Assembly (NCBI GenBank): GCA_030063045.1
Contig: JAQSEB010000046.1
Location: 1,302,001 to 1,366,000, forward strand
Direction of reading: 5' to 3'
Length of the DNA: 64,000 nucleotides
Origin: Pratylenchus scribneri
Taxonomy: Eukaryota > Nematoda > Chromadorea > Rhabditida > Pratylenchidae
Positions 25,801 through 37,078 of this stretch are shown here, piece by piece. The notes under the pieces are model-generated. The model was not told the origin of the DNA. It saw only the letters and a list, made by a program, of their open reading frames with translations, and made no database searches. Every line of letters starts with the position of its first letter. Positions within the stretch are counted from its first letter, which is position 1. Position numbers and translations under genes: made by a program.

Positions 25801-28800
25801 ATAAATATCCCCCATTTTTAAATCTATTTAACTAAAATTTTCTCATGTTGAGGCATCTCTCAAATTCTACTTCTTTTTGCCCCAATGAATCAATGAAAAA
25901 TTCAAAAATTATTTGCCTAATGGAAAATTCCCAGCAAATCAAACAAGACAAATATATTTTGATATTGCCCAATCACCAACAATCTACTGTGTAGGGTCAA
26001 TATAAGGAAGAGGGGTGAATAGGTGAAATAACAATTGTTAAGAATGAATAGAAGAAAATTTAAAATTGGTTTGACCCTTGAGCCTTGATGACATTGAAAA
26101 GGGACAAAGAATTAATCTCCTTCATCAAAATTCCATTTTATTTATTTTTTTTATTTGATGAAATTAAAATATGTGCCTTATTAGGCATTTTCCCATTCAT
26201 CTCATCAGCAAATTTTTCCATTTTTTAATTTGGGTAATGGCATTTGAGGATTTAACCCAGAATTGAACATTCATTTTTCAAAAAATGATTCTATTTTTAG
26301 GCCATTAACCTTCTTCTTCATTTAAAAGGACGCCAATATAAAAAGAGAATTTTCAATCAAGTCACCATAAAAGATAATGAATCATGCGCAATATTTTATT
26401 CATTCCGTATTTATTTAAAATTCATTTAAAATATATTATTTTTAAATAAAGTCTCTTTATTTTTTAATAAATTAATTTTTTTTATTTTATTTGGCTATCA
26501 CGAAATGTTATTTTCTTTCTTATGTACTAGGCATAGGCACTTACATTTGATACTGCCACCTTTCTAATCTAGAATATGGATTCAATTTTATGTTAAAAAA
26601 AAAGTGATTTTTATTCTCTTCAAATTCTCCATTTATATACCAAATTTATTCACAGCAGAGAGTACTCCCTCCAAATTTAATCTGAAAATATGTATTTGAT
26701 TCACCAATCATTAACATTATCGAAGAATTCAGAGATTTTCAAGAATTTAAGCAGCAAATTCGATTAGAATTATGCTCTCTTCTTAAAGGCTATTGTGACC
26801 TTGACGAATTTCGAAAAGATTTCATGTAAATTTCTTTATATTTTTAATTTATTAATTTATTTTTAAAGGGATGACAAATTCGACCCGGAAGAGAAGGCAA
26901 AAGAATTTGGTTATCGAAACCTTCGTGAATTGTTAGAATCTGAGGAAATGGAGGAATTTGTCAAAATTGAAAAGAATTTTACATATGGGGTCAATTTATT
27001 GTAAATTAATTTAAATAAAAATTTTTTAAGAATCCAACAATTTTTTATAAAGGAAGAGAAATTGATGAATGGAATTCGATTTTGAATGAAATGAAAGAAG
27101 GAGAAGAGGAGAAACAAAGAAAGTGAGAATAAATTCGATATATTTTTTTTCTATATTTTAGACAAATACGAAAACAATATTGGCATGAAAAAAATCGGTA
27201 AAAATTTGATATAAAATATTTGTGAATATAATTTTTTAATGATGTAACAGAAAAGAGCAAAATTGGGGAAAACAAAAGGCACATCAAAATGGGATGCAAT
27301 TTTCGATAAATTCGAATAATTGGCAAAGGCGAAATATTCAACAAAATTGGTCAAATCAATTTAAACATCAATTTTTCAAAACCAACAATGTTCAAAACGG
27401 ATTTATGGCTATGGCAAAAATGAAGAAGGAATTGGATGAAATAAGGAAAGTGATGATGATGACTGAGAAAGAGGAAAAAATTTCTGGATTGATTGAAGAG
27501 AATGAAAAATTGAAAAGAAAGATGATCGAATCTGAAAAGCGAATTGATGAAGTAAGTAAATATACTAGGTCAATTTTAATTGAAAATGTTTACATAGTTT
27601 TAATTGATAATACATTAAAAATCTGGGAAATTTGGATTTTAAATATTATTCAATTTCGGTTTTTTTATAACCATATTAATTTTGTATAACTCTATGGGGA
27701 ATTATTTTCCAATCCTTAAAAAATTATAATTGAATTTGAAGAACTTTAGGAAACTATTAAAATGCAATACATTTTTTTTATAATTTCATCCTAACAAATA
27801 AAACTAATAATAAATATATTTTATGATTTTTTTCAAAAAATATTCCAATTTTAATATTATATATATTTTATTGTATTAATGATAATTTTTCATTTCTAAT
27901 TTTCTATAATCCATAAAATACAAATTTTATGTAAAATATTTATTCTTTTATAAATTTAGAATAATAAATTCAACGATATATTTATACAATACGATTGGAA
28001 AACATACAAATTGAACGCCGATGATTGTGGCGGAGGATTGCGCATTACCGGTGGAGGACTGATAGCACATCATTTTGGACTTAGTATGCAATTTAGAATT
28101 AAATTTTTTTATAATTTTATTATTATTATAAAAGCACGGAGTTCTGTTCGTGCCACATTGCCGATTCCAATTTTTCCTGTCAAAAACGATTCAATTGCGT
28201 TCTATTATGAAATGAAAATTCTCAGAAAGGTATTTACAAGGTAATTTTTATTAATAAATAAATTTCTGCATGAAATTTTAAAAATAATCATATAATTTTT
28301 TCATTTACAAATAATTATTAATTATTCGGTCATAGAGACAATATCGATATTGGTTTTTGTTCGAAAGAATTTCCATTACAAGGCAAATTGTTGCTTGGAC
28401 GTGAGAAAAATTCGATTGGAATTTTTCAAAAAGGACAAATATGGGTCGATGGAAATTTAATTACTGCTTCGTCTGGATTAATGGATTTATCAGATGGAAA
28501 TGACAATGGATACTTCAATGACGATGATGTTATCGGAATTGGCATTATTCTTCAACCTAATTCAATAATTAGATGCTTTTACACATACAATGGAAAAGAA
28601 ATGGGTAAGATAATTCATGATGATTGGCAATATAAAAAAATTTAATTTGTGAATAAAATGAGGCAATAATTTAACGCAAATTAAATAAAATATAGTGAAA
28701 TGAATGGCAACTTTTATAACTCATGAAAATTTAAAAAAAATAAATTTAAATTCCTTTATTTAAATATGAAAAATTTGAAAAATTTTTGCATTTAAATAGT

Positions 28801-29642
28801 TGTCCAAAGTCGGGTATAGGAAATTTGGGCTCCGGTGAACTTTTGTTACCGCGAATTATGGGCAACAAATTGGAGAAATGTCTAAAAGCTCTCATAAAAT
28901 GGATTTATTCATTATTTAAATGAATATTATGCTAATATTATATAGTAAATTGGGTTTCTGTAAATTTTCTGACTCGATATTTTCAAAAAATCTCATAATC
29001 ATGCAAATTATCAATCAATCGACACAGCTCGACGAACAGATTATGAATGATTGTCATTGGCTTTGAATAAAACTCGAAAATATAATAGTTATGCACATTT
29101 AAGTATCCTATTTTTTAATGTGTATGTTTTTGAAATTTAAAGTTTATTTACCAAATCAATAAGATTTTTAAGTGCAGCTCGTTGACTGAGACGCGTCGAT
29201 TAATATATATCATTAGTATGATTTCGAGAAGTTTTTTTGCAAATTTGGAGCCAGAAAATTTATAAAAAAAACCTAACTATATAATATTAATATTAAATTC
29301 GTTTAAATAATGAATAAATCCATTTTATGATAGCTTTTAGACATTTCTCCAATTTGGTTACCATAATTCGTAGAGCCCAAGGTTCGCCGATGCCCAAATT
29401 TTATGGAATCTGTACTAAACTAGACCGATCTGTCGGGCTCGAAAATTTAATAATGAAAAATGACTAAAAAAATTCATAATATTTATTTACATTTTTCAAA
29501 AAAAAAAATAATTAAATCAAATTTAGGGACTGCTGATTTACCGTCAAAATTTTATAATATCAAACTTTTCCCGGTCGTCAGTCTGAATGTTTCGGCCGAG
29601 TTAATACAAGTGACCTTTGCCTCCCGCCATCTTAATCGCTAA
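16889..29642 (+). CDS. Secreted coiled-coil / LOTUS-like / SPRY-domain protein, complete copy C
   Basis: Exons: 16889-17093, 17212-17295, 17666-17853, 18686-18938, 19772-20343, 21028-21158, 21227-21343, 22190-22266, 22771-23097, 23191-23731, 24516-24681, 25337-25507 (possible frame break), an exon ending 26825, 26869-26989, 27031-27122, 27162-27197, 27251-27551, 27960-28083, 28135-28240, 28336-28604, 29527-29642. The first half equals copy B. Exon 27251-27551 crosses the array edge and adds a second coiled coil (EKEEKISGLIEENEKLK). The last four exons form a SPRY domain: GGGLRITGGG, SIAFYYEMKI, DIGFC, IGIFQKG, GIGI and a final YNIKLFPVVSLN strand. Secreted SPRY proteins (SPRYSECs) are known effectors of cyst nematodes. 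Whether this one is an effector is inference. A two-gene model split near 2.9-3.9 kb of the unit remains possible. Confidence 0.65.
18330..18417 (+). repeat. 22-bp VNTR, 4 copies
   Basis: Four copies of the same 22-bp unit that has ten copies at 6841-7061, in the equivalent position of the next tandem unit. Confidence 0.95.
28816..29408. mobile_element. Long foldback element in the last SPRY intron
   Basis: Arms of roughly 150-170 bases face each other: AAATTTGGGC, then GGAGAAATGTCTAAAAGCT and AAATGGATTTATTCATTAT on the left, with the reverse complement in the right arm (29293-29408). The centre carries GAGACGCGTCGAT (29190-29202). It enlarges the intron 28605-29526 between the last two exons of the SPRY gene, whose other SPRY introns are much shorter (about 50-410 bases). 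Confidence 0.75.
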
Positions 29643-30220
29643 TAACCAATGCCAAGTGCCCATGCCTAAATCAAATATAGACAAAGCATTAAAGGGTAAA
29701 TTGAAAATTTGAAGGAGGATCAAAACATTTTTTGATGTTTTTTAATTAAATTTATTCCATCTTTGAATGAACATCAAATAAAATTCATTTATATTTTTTT
29801 GACATATTTAAATTTTGATAAAACAATACAATAATAATATACTCTCTTACTTAATGGTCTTTAAAAATTTTATGTTCTGGGTAAATATATTTGCCCATAA
29901 ATTTGTTTCATAAAAAAGCATTTTATCTATTTTAAACTGATTTTGAAAAAATCTCCATTCGCATTTGTAGTTCATTATTACAAGTCTGCAAATTGTGAAT
30001 ACTATTTTTTTTTATTATAATGTTTACTTTTATAACTACTAATATATAGATATAGGTAGGATTTATTAATTATTTCTCTTGTTTAACAAATTATTAACTA
30101 AATATTGAAATTGATTCTAAATAAAAAATTAACAAAAATAAGAAAATCGGAAACTAATAATTTATAAAACCGAATAATGCAAAATAATAATTTAAAAGAA
30201 TTGATATCAAATACTAAATT
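29643..30220. other. AT-rich 3' flank of the SPRY gene
   Basis: No gene seen. A candidate polyadenylation signal AATAAA lies near 29777. Confidence 0.5.
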
Positions 30221-30263
30221 AACGAGCGTTGGGATGCCGCTTCGCGGCATCCCAACGCTCGCT
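30221..30263. repeat. Perfect GC-rich hairpin
   Basis: The arms CGAGCGTTGGGATGCCG and CGGCATCCCAACGCTCG are perfect reverse complements around a short CTTCG loop. It stands out in AT-rich spacer. Confidence 0.85.
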
Positions 30264-30429
30264 AAAACTTTTAAAAAGATGAAAGCTTAAAACTCTAAAC
30301 TTTCAATTATGTTTAAATAGAATAATGGAAAATAAAGATTCATGAACAATTTTCATCAAGTTAACCTATGCCCATAATTCATCATTTCTATATTCATTCC
30401 TTCATCAAATTCATCTTATTTCATCTACA

Positions 30430-31262
30430 ACATTCTCGACTATTCCCAGCTTTTTTACTCTTCATTCTTGACGATTTCCGGCTTTTTACTCTTCATTCTC
30501 GACCATTCCCGGCTTTTTTATTTCATTCTCGACCATTCCCATCTTTTTACACTTCATTCTCGACCATTCCCAACTTTTTACACTTCATTCCCGACCATTT
30601 CCGGCTTTTTATCTTTCATTCCCGACTATTCCCGGCTTTTTGCCATTCATTCTCGACCATTCCCGGCTTTTTTACCTTTCATTCTCGACCATTCCCTGCT
30701 TTTTTATTTCATTCTCGACCATTCCCATCTTTTTACACTTCATTCTCGACCATTCCCAACTTTTTACACTTCATTCCCGACCATTTCCGGCTTTTTATCT
30801 TTCATTCCCGACCATTCCCGGCTTTTTGCCATTCATTCTCGACCATTCCCGGCTTTTTTACCTTTCATTCTCGACCATTCCCGGCTTTTTTATTTCATTC
30901 TCGACCATTCCCATCTTTTTACACTTCATTCTCGACCATTCCCAACTTTTTACACTTCATTCCCGACCATTTCCGGCTTTTTATCTTTCATTCCCGACCA
31001 TTCCCGGCTTTATACCTTTCACTCTCGACCATCCCCGGTTTTATACCTTTCACTCTCGACTATTCCCGGCTTTATACTCTTCACTTACGACTATTCCCGG
31101 CTTTATACCCTTCATTCTCTCATTTCCTGCTTTATACCATTCATTCTCGACCATTCCCGGCTTTTTATCCTTTATTCTCGACCATTCTCGGCTTATCCTT
31201 CATTCTCGACCATTCCCGACTTTATATTTATACCTTTCATTCCCGATCATTCCAGGCCTTAT
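30430..31262 (+). repeat. ~30-bp minisatellite with higher-order period
   Basis: About 27 imperfect copies of a unit with core CATTCTCGACCATTCCC followed by GGCTTTTTA-like variants. Blocks of about six units recur with a period near 184 bases (for example around 30645 and 30829). All three forward frames stay open for 260-300 codons, which is a by-product of a stop-poor repeat and not evidence for a protein. Confidence 0.85.
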
Positions 31263-31410
31263 TTGCAATAAACTAAATGTTCCTATTCATCCCTTGATTT
31301 TGTTTAAAGATGTATTTTTGTTAGTCCAATTTGGTGTTTTAGTTTTCCCAAAACTTTTGTTTCAATTTCATTATACTCAATCATTTTCTATCCATTGTTT
31401 TAATTGCTTA

Positions 31411-31453
31411 AAGGAGCGCCCGGTCGCCGCTGCGCGGCTCCCGGCCGCTCCTA
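31411..31453. repeat. GC-rich imperfect hairpin
   Basis: GGAGCGCCCGGTCGCCGC pairs with GCGGCTCCCGGCCGCTCC around TGC, with a few mismatches. Its form resembles the hairpin at 30221, and the two flank the minisatellite. Confidence 0.75.
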
Positions 31454-32228
31454 TTGTCAATTTTCAATACTTCTCACATCCTTTTTTGTTATTTTACATT
31501 CCAGTAATATAATTTATTTAAATTTATAACAATTTACTTAAAAGAATTAATTAAAATGATGAAATATATTGTTTTTATACCATAACAAAAATATTTATTT
31601 TTATTTCCTTTATTTCTTTATATTTATACTATAAAAGCTCTTTTTCTTTACTTCTTCACTCTATCATTTTATTTTTGGATAAAAAGTCCTAAAAATTAAA
31701 AAATTCAAAACGCCAAAAAATAAATATTTAACTCGTATTTTTAGCGTGACGTGACGGTCGTGACTCGCTTACTATATAGGATAAGAACAAAAATAATATT
31801 GGTAAAAAAATGTCATCATTGAGAAAAAATTTGAGAGTAATTGTTTGCAGTAATAAAACTAGCTTAACCGAATATCGAAGGAGGTAGTGGATTTATTCAG
31901 TGCTCTATCCTACGCTTCATTTCCGCTAATAAATTTGCTGCTGAACGGCAAATCTCGGCTTAATGGCTGGCGGCATTTCCTTTTCTAGCAGGTTTATTTG
32001 ATGGTCAACTTCGTTCATAATGCCCAAAGGAAAAGGTTTTTTGGGCATTAATAAAGGGAAAATGGCTTTTTTGAGCGTTTATTTGATGGAGAGGAGAATG
32101 GGCATAGAAGATTTGACGGGCTGGGAAAGGAACCGACTTTCCCTTTCAAACCGCTTTTATGCATTTTGTGTGATGATTTCTTCCGATCAAATGCCCAAAA
32201 AGGAAGGGGGAAAAAGTTGATCTCGTGA
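31454..32228. other. Spacer upstream of the collagen gene
   Basis: No gene supported. There is a short GC-richer motif with GTGACGTGACGGTCGTGAC near 31745 and repeated ATGCCCAAA words near 32020-32200. The open frames here lack splice context or family resemblance. Confidence 0.5.
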
Positions 32229-32230
32229 TG

Positions 32231-32239
32231 TATATAAAA
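32231..32239 (+). promoter_or_regulatory. TATA box of the collagen gene
   Basis: TATATAAAA lies about 50 bases before the collagen ATG at 32289, a usual arrangement for cuticle collagen genes. Confidence 0.6.
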
Positions 32240-32288
32240 ATCACTTGAGGGCATTTTCCATCTCATTCTTGGTTGATTCCATCCCAAA

Positions 32289-35200
32289 ATGTCCACCGAT
32301 AAAATATTCTTTATCACCAACCAATCATCGCCAAAATTTGCGACTTCTCGGCGGCTGATCACCATTTCCATTGTTGGATGTGGTTTACTCGTTGTTTCCT
32401 CACTCATTGTATTGGGCTCGTTGTTCCGGGACATTAGCTCGTTGCAAGAAGAAATTCTAAGCGATTTGGATGAATTTAAGGTAAATTAAATTAAAAAAAG
32501 GTAATAAAAAATTATGGAAATGAATATCAAATAATTAATGAGATTAAAATGCAAAAATGTTTGTAATTTGGTAACAAATTTCGAATGGTTTAAATTGAAT
32601 AAAATTCTGATAAGTAAGAATATGCTTATTTTTGCCAAATCTCATCAAGAAAATTAATGATATAATTGGTTTAAAATAAAGCACTCTCATTCTGACTTTC
32701 AAAGAATTTATGCGATTCGATTTACATTTTAAAACCAATCAAATTTTTGTGATGATAAATCTTTGCCCTGCCATGGACTATGGACATTTTTATTTTATTT
32801 GAATTATAGGATAATTGACAGAAAATAATTGAAAATTTTTTTTGAAATCCATTCGATCCCCTACTGTTTATTATAAAATAAAAAAATAAATATTTTAAAG
32901 GGGATTGCCAATGATGCATGGCGTCAAATGATGGAGGATCCGGCCATGACGGCACATGTGCTCCGAGTCCGACGGCAATATGAACAACCAACTGGGGGCA
33001 CAAATCAAGAGCAAGGAGGCAAAAGTACGTTTTAGATTTTAAATTTTATAGAAATGAATGAAACATACTTTGAAGAATTTTGCAGAAAATTTCCTTCAAA
33101 ATTTTTTTTCCTAATTTTAGCTTTAGAAAAAAATTTTACTTAATGTATTAAGCATAATATTTCCAGCATTTTCCAATTTAGGCTAATCTTATTAACCATT
33201 GTAAAGATTTACCAGGATCGGCACATAATTTGCAAATTGACTTATAAAAAATATTTAGTGGAACAATAATTTTGAAAAATTTTTACGATTGAAATTTTTA
33301 GCAAAAATCATCATTTCCAAATTTTTAATGAAAAATCTAATCAATTCGGAAGGTCAATGCAATTGCGGAAAGCAACCGAATAATTGCCCAGCTGGCCCAA
33401 ATGGCCCACCAGGCCAACCTGGCCAGCCCGGAGAAGATGGCCAACCAGGACAACCGGGCAGTGCCGGCCAAAATGCCCAGTTAGTTGAGGCTGCACCGAC
33501 AGCCCAAAGAGGATGTATGAAATGTCCAGCAGGCCAGCCAGGACCCCCAGGCCCACTTGGACCACCTGGGCCAATGGGAATGCCGGGAATGGTGAGTAAT
33601 ATAATTATCTTAATTAATTATTATTTAATTATTAATAAATTATTTTAAATTGCTTTAATGATAGGATATATAAAAAGATAAATATTAATATTTGAAAATT
33701 TAAAATAAAAAGAGAAATAATTTTTTTAAATGGATTTAAATAATTTAAGTTAGGAAATAATAAAATAAATATGGAAATAAAGAGAGTGGTATAAATTTTT
33801 TCAAAATAATTATTGAAATTTATTTGGAATTTTAAGATAATCAAATAGATAAAATGTAGGAAAGGGCTAGGAGCTAGGAGTAAGCGAAATTTCCAAAAAA
33901 AAAGAATTTCATTTTTATATTCAAAAATCAAATAAAATTAAAAAAATTTTCAAAATAAAAATCAAAAATTCACCCAAATTTCAGTCCGGCATGCCGGGTA
34001 GAATGGGCCAAAATGGCGGATTCGGCCCACCTGGTCCACAGGGTGAACCCGGAACTGAAGGTCCACCAGGTCTAGCTGGCAATCCTGGACCAGCCGGAAA
34101 CCCAGGAATGCGTGGACAAGGCAAGCCAGGACCCAAGGGTCCGCCCGGATCACCAGGCATTGCGGGTGAACCTGGTCCGCCAGGCGCTTCACCTCCATCC
34201 GGTGCCCCTGGCCAACCTGGACCACCGGGTCCAGCGGGTCAACCCGGAATGCCAGGCACAAACGGAGAGCCAGGACAACCTGGCGGAGTTGGCCAGCCTG
34301 GATCCGATGGTATGATTTAAATATGAAATTTATTCATTTTAACCATACATTTATTTTAGGCAATTTGTCATTTTTAAGGTCATATATCATTCATATCAAA
34401 TATTATAATTTTAGTTAAATATAGGATAGAAATATTTATTTTAAGAAATAACTAAAAGCCAAATAATTGGCCTTAAAATTTCCCATTTTGGCAACAAAAT
34501 TTGTATATAAATTCATGCTACCCGAATTTTGCTCATTGCCCAAAATTTCGGCATCTTTTAAGTTATAAATAAAACTTATATTCTTATTGATTAAGTTATT
34601 TCTTTATAGTTTATAGCATTTAAATAATAAATAATAGTTTATTAAAATAATGAAAATGAAATCTACCAAATTTTTACTTATTTTCTATCTCTTTATGGTC
34701 AAACATATCCTTTAATTCTTTCTCCATCTCCAAATTAATTCAATGAAAACAAAAAATATATTAATGTTATTAAATTTGGTTACTTAAAATAAATATTCAG
34801 CCGATAATTCCATTGGGCTTATTTAAATGTGCTATTGAGTACAAATTTCAATTAAATTATTTTCCAAATTTTTTTCAGCTCAATATTGTCCTTGCCCATC
34901 GCGCACCGGTGAAATTGGCGGCACAAATCAAGCTGGCCATGGAATGCATGCATTGACGGATTATGCTCCACTTGGCCAACCATCTGGCGGCCATAATGCC
35001 GAAGGAGCTGGACAAAATGTCGAAACATCCGGCCATCCTGAACAAAAGTCTAATGGTGCCGGGGATTATGGAGGTGGTGAATCGGCAGCGCCTGCAAGTG
35101 ATAAAAGTCAACCGGCTCCAATTTCAGGTGAGAAAATGACTAGAAAAAATAAAAAATTTCAATATAATTTTTGAAATATTTAGATAACAATTAAGGCTAT

Positions 35201-36683
35201 ATCCAAGATTTATTTGTAATGGCAAATTTATTTTTACCATGATTTTATTTTATTAAATATTTTAAGATTTAAATTCTGATTATAATTAATTAATGTATAA
35301 AAACTTTAGATTTAAATTTCAGAATTTTTAGTCCTATTTTACCTAATCATAATCCATTTAAAATCATATCCCGTAATAAGCCCCGAAAACTAAATAAAAT
35401 ATACACTAAGATGGTATTCTTGGGGGTTTTAGGTTCTCTTTTTTGTACAAAAACTGAAAAAAGTGTAGGAAAAATGAAGCATCCCCTCTATGATGTTAGG
35501 AATATAACATAGTATTGAAGTGATTTCGTACCATCCTCTCACTGAGTGACTCTAACGTCTAACCCTAATCTTGATGAACAAAAAGAGTTGACCCTTCATT
35601 TTTCACTTTTGAGTAAAAAAGAAGGAATTACAGCCTACAAGTACCAAAAGTTGATTTTTTAAAACGAAAATTTTCGGTTAAGTTCAATGTTTTATTAGTA
35701 AAAATAATAAAAATTTATTCTTTAATTTGTCCTTTTCATTAGGTGAGAATGGAGCTCATCAGCATGCACATGAAGAAGCGGCTTCCGCCCCACAACCATC
35801 GCAAGGACCTTCGACAGAACAAAGTGCATCATCTGCTGCAGCAGCCTCGGCCGCAGCTTCAGCCGCAGCAGCTACAGCAGCAGAAACACCTGCAGCTGCC
35901 GAAATGGGTCCGGCACCACAACCTGCGCACAGCTATCTTCCAGGTTAAGCAATTTATTTTTGGTCTAATTATATTTATAAATATTTATTTAGATATTTTT
36001 AGAAATTATTCTAAATTTTATCCATTTTACAATAATACATTTCTTAAAAAATTACTATCAAAAAAATTAATAATATATAATCTTTTAAAGGATAAATATT
36101 TGAAGATAAAAAGAAAGGGTTTTGATTCGATTTAAAACTTATTTTTTGAGACTCTTTAAATTATTATTTTATTTATTACTCAGGGAGATAAAATTGGGTT
36201 TAAATTTGGTAAATTTCATGGCCTAATATCTATTTTTGACACAGAAATTTTTGAATAAATTTATCATTGTTGTATTTAACATTTTCTGGCAAATTAATAA
36301 ATGATTTTTTTCCAATTAAATTTATTATGAATTGAGAAATTATTAATTTTATATTCCATTTTAAATTAAAGCAGGGAAATTTTTTATCAGAATGTTTTAT
36401 TATTATTAAACTTAAATTTTTATCCCAAAAATATTCATCCATTTATTAAATTTATTGTTAAATTACTCAAAATTAATTTTCAGAAGAAAATTCCCCATCC
36501 GCTGCAGAATCGGCTGCGCCAGCCACCGCTGATTCAACAAAAGTTGGGGCCGAACAAAATGCGCCTCAAGGGGAACATCCCACCGACGCACCAGCTCAAC
36601 CAAACTCGTCAATAGCTGCTGGTGCTGAACATATTCCACAAACACCGAGTGGGTATCTTCGCCGTAGAAAATTACTAATTTAA
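32289..36683 (+). CDS. Cuticle collagen with long Ala-rich C-terminal tail
   Basis: Structural protein of the nematode cuticle. Exons 32289-32480, 32901-33024, 33353-33591, 33985-34309, 34879-35127, 35743-35943 and 36484-36683 join in phase to 509 residues. An alternative acceptor at 33301 would add 17 residues. Domains in order: N-terminal cuticle-collagen domain with a membrane/signal segment (~24-46); a furin-like site RVRRQY (~88-93) as in cuticle collagens; a Cys cluster ([10 protein letters not shown]); a Gly-X-Y block; CMKC; a second, long Gly-X-Y block with a short ASPPSG interruption; then YCPCP. About 200 further residues rich in Ala, Gln, Ser and Pro follow, ending in RRRKLLI. Most cuticle collagens stop soon after the last Cys pair, so this tail is unusual. 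A TATA box lies 50 bases upstream and AATAAA near 36856. Confidence 0.92.
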
Positions 36684-37078
36684 GAGAAGATTGTATGAAA
36701 TTCAAATGGATAATTTTGCTATTTATTTTGATAAATTTGTGATCATATTATGTATAAATGTGAATTTATATTAAAAATTATTTTCCATTTATTACATTCA
36801 ATCCATCAGCAGAAAAATGAATACATATTCCATTTTTCTTTTCCAATGCTAATGAAATAAAAGGATATAATCAACAATGGAAACTGATTATTTATTATTC
36901 TTTTCTATTCCTTGATCCTTGCACATTGCATTTCATTTCCTTCCAATTCCCTCAATGGTAGGGGACTTAATATAAATTCACAAAAAGTCAAAACATAAAT
37001 TCAAATTAAATTGTAAAAAAAAATACTTTATAAATATAACCATAATCATTTTCAAAGAGACCATTAAAAAACGTAAAA
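36684..37078. other. Convergent 3' spacer
   Basis: AT-rich spacer between the collagen gene (+) and the GT7 gene (-), with the collagen's candidate AATAAA at 36856-36861. Nothing else seen. Confidence 0.6.

Larger units (their letters stand above)
16046..27402 (+). repeat. Tandem array, last full unit of 11357 bp
   Basis: This is the last unit of the array. After 27402 the sequence is unique, and the exon that crosses this point stays open and continues into the SPRY exons. The locus past 27402 therefore looks like the original 3' end of the gene, and the upstream units are the products of tandem duplication. The near identity means a very recent event, ongoing homogenisation, or an assembly artefact. 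Confidence 0.93.

Noticed and set aside
30368..31512. Three long overlapping frames with FHSRPFPAF-type repeats
   Set aside because: A minisatellite with variable unit length; all frames open equally.
32020..32434. Short open frames just upstream of and across the collagen start
   Set aside because: No splice context or family match; one is antisense to the collagen exon.
33341..34261. Minus-strand and shifted frames over the collagen Gly-X-Y exons
   Set aside because: Shadows of the repetitive Gly-Pro codons.
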